From Dasypus novemcinctus (lineage: Eukaryota; Chordata; Mammalia; Cingulata; Dasypodidae), in the NCBI RefSeq assembly GCF_030445035.2, contig NC_080677.1, positions 102,111,513 to 102,175,512 of the forward strand: 64,000 bases of DNA, read 5' to 3'. A program made the translations under genes and the position numbers. This document shows positions 24,335 through 33,992 of the stretch, piece after piece. Positions within the stretch are counted from its first letter, which is position 1, and every line of letters begins with the position of its first letter. Below the pieces are notes generated by a model that saw only the letters and a list, made by a program, of their open reading frames with translations, was not told the DNA's origin and searched no databases.

Positions 24335-24411
24335 ATATATAAGGAGCAGAGAGTGCTTGCTTCACATGTATGATGTTCTGGGTTCAATCCCCAGCACCTT
24401 TTTTTTTTTAA
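24335..24411 (+). mobile_element. Short tRNA-derived SINE fragment
   Basis: B box GGGTTCAATCCCC after GCTTGCTTCACATGTATGA, then CAGCACC and a T/A-rich tail. The 5' half is degraded. Confidence 0.65.
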
Positions 24412-24414
24412 AAA

Positions 24415-24547
24415 AGGGGGAGAGGATGTAGCTCGAGTGGTTGCGTGACTGCTTCCCATGTACTAGGTCCCAGCTGACCTGCTTCGCGTGTACAGGGTCT
24501 CAGGTTCAATCCCTGGTACCTCCTAAAAACAAAAACAAAACAAACAA
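24415..24547 (+). mobile_element. Short DAS-like tRNA-derived SINE
   Basis: A-box region GGATGTAGCTCGAGTGGTTG, CTTCCCATGTACTAGGTCCC, B box GGTTCAATCCCTGG, CCTCCT and an A-rich tail (AAAAACAAAAACAAAAC). The middle is slightly duplicated. Confidence 0.8.
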
Positions 24548-24570
24548 ATGAAAAAGAACAACTCTCATCA

Positions 24571-24659
24571 GGAAGTGGGTATAGCTCAGTGGTTGAGTGT
24601 CTGCTTCCCATTTACAAAGTCCTGGGTTCAATCTCCAGTACCTCCTAAAAAAAAAAAAA
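24571..24659 (+). mobile_element. Short DAS-like tRNA-derived SINE
   Basis: GGAAGTGGGTATAGCTCAGT (A box), GCTTCCCATTTACAAAG, B box GGGTTCAATCTCC, then CCTCC and a 13-A tail. It is the cleanest of the three in this cluster. There is no clover-leaf continuity to a 3' acceptor, so it is not a tRNA gene. Confidence 0.82.
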
Positions 24660-27538
24660 GCCTTATCAGAGGGAGAAATAGAACATGTATCAGATCTTTT
24701 CTAGGGAGTGTGGTAAATGCCATACCTTTGACACCATTAATGCGATGAGTAGGGAAAACTGTCTTAGTTTAAACTGATATTCATACTATGCAGAAAAATC
24801 AGCAACAAAAAATTCAGAGCAGAATAAGAAAGCAACTGCTGTTTAGAAGGTTTAAAAAGTTATCTAAATCTTCACAAAACATTCTCAACTCTGGAATTGA
24901 AATTTAAGTACTACATCTATTTATAAAACTTCTTATCCTTTTCTATATTTGGCTCAAACATATTCCTTTCTTTGGTGATAGTAAATTTACTTTTGGAAGA
25001 AACAACAAACTTTAAGGGGCAAAGTGTTTCCTTCCAAAAGTTACTTTGGACTGCTGGTACATTCTGCATATTCTGCAAACCTAGGATAAGTTTCCTTCTT
25101 TAGTAGCTACAGCTTTGGAATTGCTCCTTTTCCCATGAGTTAGGGTCTCATTTAGAAAGACTTTTCTTTCACTGTTCCAAGTTGTCATTCTGTACCCCTT
25201 TCCTTTTTGAAAGACACACTATTTCCAAATGCCTTAAATCATCAGAGTACCCAACACTGTACCTTATCCTCCATGAAAATCTGCCCACAAGTATTTAAAA
25301 ACCTGATATTCATTCACAAAATGAATAATAATGTCTTCTGGGTTTCCATTTCTAACTTTTCTAAGATGTCTGCATTTGAGAATATGTATATTTTCCTACT
25401 ACACATAGTACCTGTGTGTGTTTTTGTGTGTATGTGTTAGGAGTAGAAAAAAAGATTGAATAATAAGTTAATCTTAATTATAGGCACTGTAGTAAACACC
25501 AGGGAATCTTACCTAGTATGGAGAATGAGTCCTCTGGGTACCCCTAACCTCTACATTTGAAACCTATACTTGAGCCTGAGAATAATGTGTAAAGGCAAGG
25601 CAGCCCAGCACTCCACCCTGACCTGGGAGATTTGCTTCCACTGCATCTGGTTTGTTCCCTTATTACTTCTTCCATGTGAATCCACTCCCAGTGGCACCTT
25701 ACCTGTGACTCCTTCACTGGATAGTGCCCTTGCTTTTCTAATCCCCCAAACAAGATGTTCTATGATTCACTCAGCACTCTGCTCTCTGTTAGGAGAGTGT
25801 AAACTATTTTGACACAGAAATCTGCATTAATGTTTACTATTGCCTTCCCAACTCCCTTGCCATTGTGAATCAATCCCAATGAATTTTCTCTTTGATAATG
25901 ACATTAAAGGACACATTGATAAGAAATGAACATTTCTCCTGATGTTATCATCAGAAGGTGTGGCTTTCACCACAAACATGTAGCTTCTTACTTATGAATA
26001 AAGACTGATAACCTTAAAATACAAAATGTAAATACTTTGTCTTCTTCCTCCCTCTGATGAGAATGCCTTAACTCAGATGAATTCAGAGGAGACTATTGGG
26101 GATTCCTGCCACATAGATCTCATCCTATGAATATTATCTAGTTGCATTTAGGAAAGCTGCTAAGTGAATGTAATGAGAGCTTTGAACCCTTATGTCTACC
26201 AAGATGGTCCAGAGAGGCAACAGGTATGGGCCCAGGAGAATCTCTAGTCTGGGTCCTGTACTGATAGCTTCTCCTCTGTCTCTTATTCTTCATACCATTT
26301 ATAATTTTCAAAGCCCTTCACTTATACTATCTCATTGGAGCCTCACAAAATCTCTTCTGCTTCTTGCATGCCAGCTCTGATCTATTCAGCTGATACTATT
26401 TTTGTGAGAAATATAAATGAATTGAGCTTGAAAGGGAAGTTAGCTTAAAACAAAATCCTTCCCTTTTTGGAAGATCATTGGAAATGGTAAAAAGTTTAAA
26501 AAAAATAAAAAAAAACATCTTTAAAAACTGAGATTGTAAAACCTTTCATTTCAGTGGACTATAAAAATAAATGGTAAGATTTCTCTATCAAGTATAAATA
26601 CAAAGTGCCTAAAGCAAAATACAGTTTAGAGTTCTGCTTTTATTTTCTACCAAATCAACCAATTACATTTGCTTGGAGTAAAAGAATAAAAGATTTAAAA
26701 GATGAATGCTTAGCACCCTGACGAGTAGGGAAATATAATTTAATAAACCAGAAACCTAACTGCATATATTCTACTCTTATTTCCATCTGAAGTGACTTAG
26801 ATCCATGATAATCTTTAAACACTAAAATCAATAATCCTTTACAATTATAAAATCAAAACTTTCCCTGGTGAAATCTTGTTTTCATTTATCTTAACCATTT
26901 ATAGTGTTGGAAATTCCCTATAGCCTTACCATGACAGGTAGTATCATAAATAATGCCCATTAAAGCAGGTATTTTGAAATTAAACAAATAACTTCATGTG
27001 CCAAATATTTAGGCTAGACCAAGTTAGAGACCATAGACTCTTAATACAGTGTTGCTTTGCTTGTCCTTGGAACCCAAATAACACTCATCTGTCCAAGTCA
27101 TTGCAAAGTGAAGTTCTGCAAGGGAATGTTGCAAAATGGAAGAAAGCCTGACTAAGGAGAACACAAGGCATTTAGAGAAGGAAAAAATTGAATTATCTTT
27201 CTAGGCCATATACCAATACCTGACTTGTATGGATATGTTACCAAATCAATTTTAATTAAACAGCTTTAGATGACTATTTCTTGGTTAATTGTCCTCTAAA
27301 TAATATCTTGTTTGGCAAAATGTAAGTTTTTCTTTTAAAATATTTCATCTGTTTTGCATATGATTATAGGGTAGTTTTAAGCCTTGGTTCATTTGTGTTA
27401 CTCTAAGAATGCGGTGAATAGTTCCTCTGTGGAGAAGATGAGCTCTGCCCCAATCATATTATACAGAATTCAACCTTCTAATCCCTGGTGGATTGTTTTA
27501 TATCCAAATTAATGATTTACTCTACTGTCTTCATCTAG
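24660..27538. other. HYAL4 intron 1, distal part, no other gene seen
   Basis: About 2.9 kb before the small exon. No repeats that I can assign with confidence and no additional splice-bounded coding segment. Confidence 0.4.
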
Positions 27539-27628
27539 GAAGATCTATTTAGTACCATAGGAGAAACTGCCACCTTAGAGGCTGTAGGCATTCTTATATG
27601 GGAAGACATGAATTTAACTTCATATGTG
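27539..27628 (+). pseudogene. HYAL4: HYAL4 coding exon 2 (90 bp, open)
   Basis: This exon is too short for routine ORF finding. It is bounded by an acceptor (ending TCATCTAG at 27538) and a strong donor (GTAAGTC from 27629). It is exactly 30 codons, phase 0 at both ends, and reads EDLFSTIGETATLEAVGILI then WEDMNLTSYV. It matches the small penultimate coding exon of HYAL4/SPAM1-type genes. The usual Gly after Trp in this segment (WG) is Glu here, a substitution at a position I recall as strongly conserved in the family. No stop or frameshift is visible. The match was found from the expected phase and motif, not from an alignment. Confidence 0.88.
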
Positions 27629-27697
27629 GTAAGTCAGTACCTAGAAGGGATTTAACAACTTTAAAGTATTTTCTCAGTTTTCCTGTAGTACTCACTC

Positions 27698-27753
27698 TAA
27701 TCAAAGCTCACATGGTCTTCATGGAAAACTCCAATCAAAGCTCACATGGCCTT
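27698..27753. repeat. Tandem 34-bp-period duplication
   Basis: AATCAAAGCTCACATGGTCTT and AATCAAAGCTCACATGGCCTT lie 34 bases apart, just downstream of HYAL4 exon 2. Confidence 0.85.
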
Positions 27754-27844
27754 AGACAAAGGCCCAGATCAGTGCCTGATACATAGAAGGGGCTCTATAA
27801 ATATTAATGTTTGGTAAGGTAATAAACATACTACAGATGTTTGT

Positions 27845-28065
27845 TGAATATTTAGTACATGCTGGATTGTGCTAAGTGATTTTATTTGGGGCAGGAGGTT
27901 TTGCTCACTTAATTGTCACTATAATACTATGAGGTACAGACAACCAACATTTCACAGTTTAGGAAACAGTAAGTAAATGCCTAAGGTAAAAGCTACTCTG
28001 CCTGGTTATCAGTTTGGAGCTGTCAAATAGAGGCAGTTTAACTCAAAAGTCCATGTATTTATAAC
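27845..28065 (+). repeat. MIR SINE fragment
   Basis: TTTAGTACATGCTGGATTGT, GCTAAGTGATTTTATTT, CACTATAATACTATGAGGTA and TTTAGGAAACAGTAAG in MIR order. Confidence 0.65.
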
Positions 28066-29160
28066 CATCACATAGAGTGATTTTATACTACTTTCAAAAG
28101 TAGAAACAGGTGTTAACTTAATCTCCACACTGAATTTATTTCTTCTCTCTGGAGATATTAGCTGAAAATTAATAGCATTTAAAATTAGATGTATGTATTT
28201 CTCTTTAAACTTCTCCCAGTTCAGATATTATTTATTCTAAGAAATCTTTCCAGATTTCCCCAATCGAAATTAATCACAATGTCCTCAGTATTTCCATATG
28301 CTGTCTGTTTATACTATATGGCTTACAACATTTTGCCTTGAATTAAAATATTTGTATCCTCAATACTTTTTATTTTATTGCATTTTTTTAAAAGTTCATG
28401 GTAATCTGATAGCCCTAGAATTTCACAGGCTCAATTTGTTATCAAGTTATAGCTCAAGAAACTACTTATGACAGTATAAAGTTAAGGGTTTCTTTTTTTG
28501 TGTAGAAAATTGGGTAGAAACTGACCACAAAGTTAGTAAAAACTGAAAGGATGAGTGCACAAATCTTCTGGTCTTTGTTTAGAATACATAAGAGGAACTA
28601 CAAATAAATGATCAAGACAACCTTAAAAGTATTCCTGTTTGAATTGTATTTAGAATTAGAACCCAGGGCATTCAATGTTTGAGCATAGTTAACAAGAAAA
28701 TCCAGAAAGAGACATGATGATATTTTGAAAAGGAATCCGTGGCAAAGATGATTCAGGTTCTAGCACAACCATGAAATGTACCACACACTTGAAAAGTAGT
28801 GAGAAGTCAGCAGATAAAAGCACAGTGCTAGTATAATTTCTAATTATGGGTTCCTATTTGGGTTCCTTCCTCTTCTTTTCACATCCGTTAACTTGGGAAC
28901 TAGAAAGAGAAAAAAGGTTATAAACTGCAAGAAAGGGACGTCTTTTATGTTGCATCAGGGGCCAATATGCAAGTTCAGTTGTTCTGCCTGACTCTAACGT
29001 ATTCCCCACTTCCTGTCCCTCAGATCTGTCCTTTTCCTTAAGGTGTGACCCTGTGTTATAGAGCCCAGGAGCTGAAGAGTTTACTAACTGGAACCGAGCC
29101 ATCTGATTTCAGTCAAGTCTAAAGCGCTGCTTTTGGGCCTAGAAACCCTAACCCTGTCAC
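28066..29160. other. HYAL4 intron 2, no other gene seen
   Basis: No additional exon or confidently named repeat. Confidence 0.4.
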
Positions 29161-29208
29161 TCCCCCCATTCCCAAAATGCTAATGGATTTCTGTGTCTTC
29201 ATTTCTAG

Positions 29209-29614
29209 GGTAACTGTACAAAGGTGAAGCAGTTTGTGAGCTCTGACTTAGGGAGCTACATAGGCAACGTGACAATAGCCGCTGAGCTGTGCAGCCTGCA
29301 CCCTTGCAGCAATAACGGGCGATGCAGCAGGAAGACGTGGAAAGCTCTTGACTGACTACCTTCACTTGAACCTTGCAAGCTACCACATAGAGGCCTCTGA
29401 GGATGGAGACTTTATTGTAGAAGGAAAAGCATCTGATAGAGACTTGGAAGTGTTAGTGGAGAAATTTTCCTGTCATCGTTATCAGGGCTATGACATGGCT
29501 GATTGTGGGGAAATGAAAACAGCTGAGGGCGTCTCCCGAGCGTTCCCCCTTTCTGCCTCTCTGATAACTCTTTGTCTGCTAGTTGTAGCAGGTCATCTGA
29601 GCATTCAGTTGTGA
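29209..29614 (+). pseudogene. HYAL4: HYAL4 last coding exon (EGF-like region and GPI-type tail), frameshifted
   Basis: The acceptor ends at 29208 (CATTTCTAG) and the exon starts in phase 0 as GNCTKVKQFVSSDLGSYIGN, continuing to an EGF-like segment (CSLHPCSNNGRC). A tandem TGAC duplication (GACTGACTAC, 29350-29359) then shifts the frame and places TGA at 29353-29355. Removing the extra four bases conceptually joins ...KAL to DYLHLN..., the expected family motif. The shifted frame stays open to the natural-looking end, SIQL then TGA at 29612-29614, through ASYHIEASEDGDF and a hydrophobic tail (SASLITLCLLVVAGHL) of GPI-signal type. In that part the expected Cys-His-Cys is Cys-His-Arg, so one EGF-like disulfide cysteine is lost. 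No poly(A) signal is obvious in the next 100 bases. Confidence 0.92.
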
Positions 29615-30019
29615 GATAATTAAGTTTAAAGGGAACTGTGTGGTCTCTAGAGTAGTTACTTAGGCAAGAAATGAAAATTGTGAGGATTATGAAATCCATT
29701 CAGATGTATTATAAGTAGACTTTAGGTATGTCATTGAATATAAACATTACTTTTTTTGTTCCAATTTGGCTAACAAAACAAATATATGGCATAAAAAATG
29801 AGTTATTCCTATTGAAATGCTTAAGTTGTATTTCAGCTACAGCTATACCTTAAATGAATATACATACATGGAAGTGTACATATAAACAATGAATTATTAA
29901 TTTCAAATACAAGTTTTCCAAGCTGCAGCTTCTTTTAAGGATGAATTACTAAATAATTCTGACTCAACAGAAGGAGTCACAACTGTTGAAATTAAAACTT
30001 TGCTTTTTTTTTCTGTTTT

Positions 30020-30145
30020 CCCTTGCCAGAATATAAATTCCCCAAAAATGGGATTTCATTTTGTTCATTGCTAGAACAACAATGCCTGGCATATAGTTGA
30101 TGCTCACAGAGTAGTATTGAATGAATGAATCAATGAGTGATCCAG
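30020..30145 (+). repeat. L2 LINE 3' fragment
   Basis: CCAGAATATAAATTCCCC, ATTGCTAGAACAACAATGCC, TGGCATATAGTTGATGCTC and TGAATGAATGAATCAAT form the characteristic L2 3' terminus. Confidence 0.75.
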
Positions 30146-30639
30146 CAACTTGACTCAATGAAACCCATAACTATGCCTTTAAGTTTTTTTTATTTACTCT
30201 ACATATTGATAGTGAGTTATTAGAAAGTCATTCACAAGTATTACTATTCTCCTAGCACATTAACGTCTGAAATCAAATAGTCTGACTCCCTTGAGAAAAG
30301 ATGAGGCCTGGAAAGAATCAATCACTAGGCAAAATCAAAGAACCAATTTGTAGTAGAGCCCAAGCTGGAATTCCAGTTGTCAAGTTTTCTTTCCATCATA
30401 ACATTTAATTCCTTTTCTCCTTGTAATGGAACCCAAAAATATTCCATCAGTTTTGACTATGAATTTAATGCATTTGTAATTCCTCTTAATTTGGGCTAAT
30501 ATTACTGGTTACATGTAATCAACCTACAGCTATTCCAGCAGTGGAGTCTCTGTGGACTTCATTTGGCTCACTGCTCCTGGAGAGTATCTACTAAAGCTGC
30601 TTAATACTTTTAGCTTCTAGGATTGTTTGAACCTCCTTT

Positions 30640-30960
30640 TATGGAAATAGCAGAATACTCAGCCTCTTTAAGCTTCAGTATTCTCATCTATAAATAAAAA
30701 AGAAATAATACTGTTATCTTTTGTCCTTTTATATAGATTAATTATATAAGTAAGGTAGATAACATACTTAGTGTCGAACCTGATACATAGAAGTCTGATA
30801 GCAAATGTTAGCTATTATTGTCAAGCACTTTCAATATAGGTCCCCATAAAAGCTGTGGGAAGTGATTTTATATATGTTTTGAAGTACAAGAAATAATGTA
30901 TGTCTTTGAGAAGTGAAATGATTACCTAATACCACACTGGGAAGAAACCCAGGCCTTGAA
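30640..30960 (+). repeat. MIR-like fragments
   Basis: TCAGTATTCTCATCTATAAA, ATAATACTGTTATCTT and CCTGATACATAGAAG give a MIR 3' half; a second, weaker MIR-like piece may follow to about 30960. Confidence 0.5.
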
Positions 30961-31105
30961 TCCTATTCTTTTGAACATCAAACTAAGTTATCTTTTCATT
31001 AAATCTTAGGAGCAAAATACACATGATTCGTTTGTAAAGATTTCATTTTATTAATTTATAAAAAATAAATATAAGCCATAACTAGAAAGAGTCTGGTATC
31101 AGGAA

Positions 31106-31141
31106 GTGTTATTGTTTTGTTGTTTTGTTTTGTTTTGTTTT
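31106..31141. repeat. (TTTTG)n simple repeat
   Basis: A run of TGTTT/TTTTG units. Confidence 0.9.
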
Positions 31142-31623
31142 GACCCCTTGGAAGAAAAACTATTAAATTAACCAAACTATGACAATGCTTCCTCTAACAC
31201 TCATACTGAAGTCTCTAAATATCATTTTCCCATAAAAGAAACCATAGCTCATTGGAAAAATGTCTGATTCTAGGTTAGTGCAGGAAATGTACAAGTGAGC
31301 CTGGAATATCTTGTTATACAAGAAGCCAAGTAAGTTATTAAGGAACATTAGCACTGTATTAAGATACACAAGCAATATAAAGAGTCTTCTATTGCCAAAG
31401 ATGAGAAAATTCTGGAATCATTAAAGAAATAATGGCATTGGGTGAAACAGATCAACTATGTTTAGATACATTAATTCGTAATGATACTAAAGAAAAATCT
31501 TAATTGACCAACTTTGAAGGGTACTAAGGAACCAACTTATTACTCTGAAGCCTGGTAAATAAAGGAAAAGAATCAAGTATTTATTCTGCATATATTCCTT
31601 TATGAACAATACTTCAGAGTAAC

Positions 31624-32185
31624 TGTTATTAGTCAGCCAAAGGGATGCTAATGTAAAATACCAGAAATCTTCTGGCTTTTATAAAAGGTATTTATTTGGG
31701 ATAGGAACTTATACATACCAGGCCATAAAGCATGTTACTTCCCTCAGCAAAGTCTATTTCTCCATGTTGGAGCAAGATGGCTGCCAATGTCTGTGAGTAT
31801 AAGGTGTCCCAGTTCCTCTCTTCCTGGGTCTTACTTCTCTCTGGGCTCAGGGTTCCCCTCTTCTCAGGGCTTGCTTCTCTCCAGGCTCAGGGTTCCTCTC
31901 TTCCCCTGGCTTGCTTCTCTTTCTCTGTGTGTTTACTTCCCGGGCTCCAGCTTACGACTTCAGCATCAAACTCCAACACATTAAAAACCCCAATATTAAA
32001 AACTCTGTCCTTTGCCAAGCCTTTTATCTGTGAGCACCCACCCAATAACGGGTAGGGATTCAACACTCAGTGACATGGCCCAATCAAAGTCCTAATCATA
32101 ATTTAATCACGCCCAGATAGAGACTAGTTTACAAACATAATCCAATATCTATTTTTAAAATTCATAATTATATCAAACTGCTACA
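31624..32185 (-). mobile_element. MaLR-like LTR (family B), 3' LTR of the minus-strand element
   Basis: On the + strand it begins TGTTATTAGTCAGCCAAAGG and ends TATCAAACTGCTACA, so sense on the minus strand is TGTAGCAGTTTGATA...AATAAATACC...CTGACTAATAACA, with the poly(A) signal near the 3' end. It is the reverse complement of the LTR at 33993-35041. It abuts an internal region on the right. Confidence 0.82.
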
Positions 32186-33715
32186 CTCCACCCTCTGAAT
32201 TCCAAAAAGATGTTACAATATTCACAAAAACCTTAAATCAGTAACAATGCAAGTACTAAATCATATCACAATCAATTTAAAGAAATACAGTTTGTCTTGG
32301 GGCAAAGTCCCATCTGCTGTAGACCTTTGAAACTGGCAAAACCATTTATCTGCTTCTAGTACGTGAATGGACAGACAAAGGATAAACATTCTCATTACAA
32401 TATGGAGAAACTGGAAGGGAAACATGAGTCATGGGTCCTCTAAAGTTCAGTAAACATGCAGGGCATCCTCTATTTGATTTCTAAGTCTTAAAGTCATTCT
32501 TAAGATGATGATTTCTTCTCCTTGGGGCCTTATGGGAACTCACAGGCTTGCTCACAGGTCATTTTCTTGGTTTGACCCTTGTCAAGTATCTGGGTGTTGA
32601 CCAAACTCCAGACTTCACCCACAAAGAGTGTTGGGGTGATTGCCACACCTTACTCAATCTTTGGATTAGTCTTAGCCCCCCTAGTACAGTGAGGTAAAGG
32701 CAACATCCTCCCTAACTTTTGGCCTACAGGCTTAACCCTCTCAGAACAAAAGACCCCCTGGTCTTCCCCAACCCATGGGGGACAGGTCCACCCCTCTCAG
32801 ACCTATGGGGTACTGACCCTAAATGCCCTAATCCTTGGGGAATGTGCTCTACTCTTTCTGTACCCTGGGGCAGCAAAGTCTCCCAGAACATCAGACAGGA
32901 ATATCCATCCTTTTCAACTGCTGGGGCAAACTCACCCTCTCTGTACACATGGGTGGGGTTCCTCTCTCGGCCCAAGGTGATATCTTAATTCCAGATCTCA
33001 GCTTCCATGACTTTCCTCCTAAAGCTGTTTCCCTGTTCATGTTCCTTTAAGTCCAAGCTGATGGTGGTTTTATTCATACAGTTCTTTCAAAAACCTTGTT
33101 GGTTTAGTATGAAAGAAGCAGGGGTCCAAGCCATCAGATAGTAAGGCTTTCCACAGTTCTTTCCAAAATAACTGCATCTTCAATCCTGATTTATAAGTTC
33201 CAAGTTTAGTTAAATCCTCAAATGGGGCACTTTCATCAGGGAGCTTGATCTTCAGAGGCTTGGAATTTCCAGAATTAGTTTCTGTTTTCTTTGTGCCCAA
33301 CAGTTCAGTCCTCACCATATGTCTCTCACCTAGCATTTTGCCATAAGCTTCAAGAAGAAGCCAAGCTGAATTCTCTGGGTTTACTTTGGAAATTTCTTCA
33401 GTTAAATGCTCAGGCTCACCATTTTCAAATTCTGCCTTCCATATACACCAGAAGATAACTTTGCTCAATTCCCTGCAACTTTAAAACAAGGCTCACCTTT
33501 TCTCCAGTTTCCAATAATAGTTTCATCATGTACTTCTAAGGCATGATAAAAAATCTCTTTAGCATCCATATTGCTATCAAAAGTCTCTTCAAAGCAATCT
33601 AGGCTTTTTCTATCAAGCATTTCACAATTCCTCCAAAAATACCCCTTATCCACTTATAAAACCATTCCAACATTTCAGTAATTGCAAAAGCACTACCCTG
33701 CTCTCCATACCAAAT
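32186..33715 (-). mobile_element. MaLR/ERVL internal region with gag-like reading frame
   Basis: This lies between LTR B (31624-32185) and the start of a second LTR copy at 33716. Two overlapping minus-strand frames are separated by one frameshift at 33465-33468: 33653-33465 (reads YFWRNCEMLDRKSLDCF... GNWRKGEPCFKVAGN) and 33468-33070 (WKAEFENGEPEHLTEEISKV, SAWLLLEAYGKM). Together they cover about 190 codons. A second copy of the same protein is at 37271-37471 (PCLKVAVNLVKLCSDVREKA, SASWLLLDVYNYD). I infer a gag-like protein of a MaLR-type LTR element from location and copy number; no nucleocapsid zinc knuckle is visible. The remainder (32186-33060) is non-coding. Confidence 0.65.
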
Positions 33716-33730
33716 TCTGTATTAGTCAGC
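33716..33730 (-). mobile_element. Stub of the 5' LTR of the minus-strand MaLR element
   Basis: TGTATTAGTCAGCC repeats the terminus seen at 31624. The LTR is broken after about 14 bases, where L1-like sequence follows. Confidence 0.6.
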
Positions 33731-33987
33731 CACCAATTATCAAGAAGCATATGGAACAAAGAAAAATGCTTAATAATGTAACAGGGATGCAAAATTTAGA
33801 CTTTCAGAAATTCTACAGGACAAATAGCCAGGTTTTATCAACAAACAAATTGCAGGGGACAAAGGGATAAAGAACCCATATGTACATCAACATGCGGCTG
33901 GTTAAACAAATTTCATTACATCTGTACAATGGAGTAGCATGCATTTTAAAAAAGAATGAGGAAGTTCTATATAATTTTATGATGTTG
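33731..33987 (+). repeat. L1-like 3' fragment (tentative)
   Basis: TGTACAATGGAGTAGCATGC, followed by an A-rich stretch and AAGAATGAGGAAGTTC, resembles the end of old L1/HAL1 elements. Not diagnostic. Confidence 0.4.
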
Positions 33988-33992
33988 AAAGT

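Larger units (their letters stand above)
11939..29614 (+). pseudogene. HYAL4: HYAL4 (hyaluronidase-4 / chondroitin hydrolase), inactivated; three coding exons
   Basis: Three + strand exons (11939-12848, 27539-27628, 29209-29614) together read as a glycosyl hydrolase family 56 hyaluronidase from signal peptide to C-terminal hydrophobic tail. The C-terminus, ending in ...SIQL, and the stretch NCTKVKQFVSSDLGSYI match my recollection of mammalian HYAL4 better than SPAM1. Family knowledge: HYAL4 is a membrane (GPI-type) endoglycosidase acting mainly on chondroitin sulfate, in a 7q31-type cluster with SPAM1 and HYALP1. Visible here: canonical GT/AG splice sites, phase 0 junctions and the catalytic Asp-x-Glu, but at least three frameshifts and two stops in exon 1 and a 4-bp duplication in the last exon. 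No arrangement of these exons encodes a full-length enzyme. Introns are about 14.7 kb and 1.6 kb, the first filled with L1 and LTR insertions. A HYALP1 paralogue is the main alternative. Sequencing error is unlikely for so many independent lesions. Confidence 0.9.

Noticed and set aside
24571-24659. Possible functional tRNA gene
   Set aside because: A and B boxes are present, but the 3' side lacks a matching acceptor stem and ends in a poly(A) tail; a SINE.
32719-32988. 89-codon Pro/Trp-rich repeat-like frame
   Set aside because: It lies in the non-coding part of the MaLR internal region and is antisense to the element; no family match.
33070-33653. A conserved single-copy host gene on the minus strand
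   Set aside because: It lies between LTR sequences and a second copy is in the window; element-derived.
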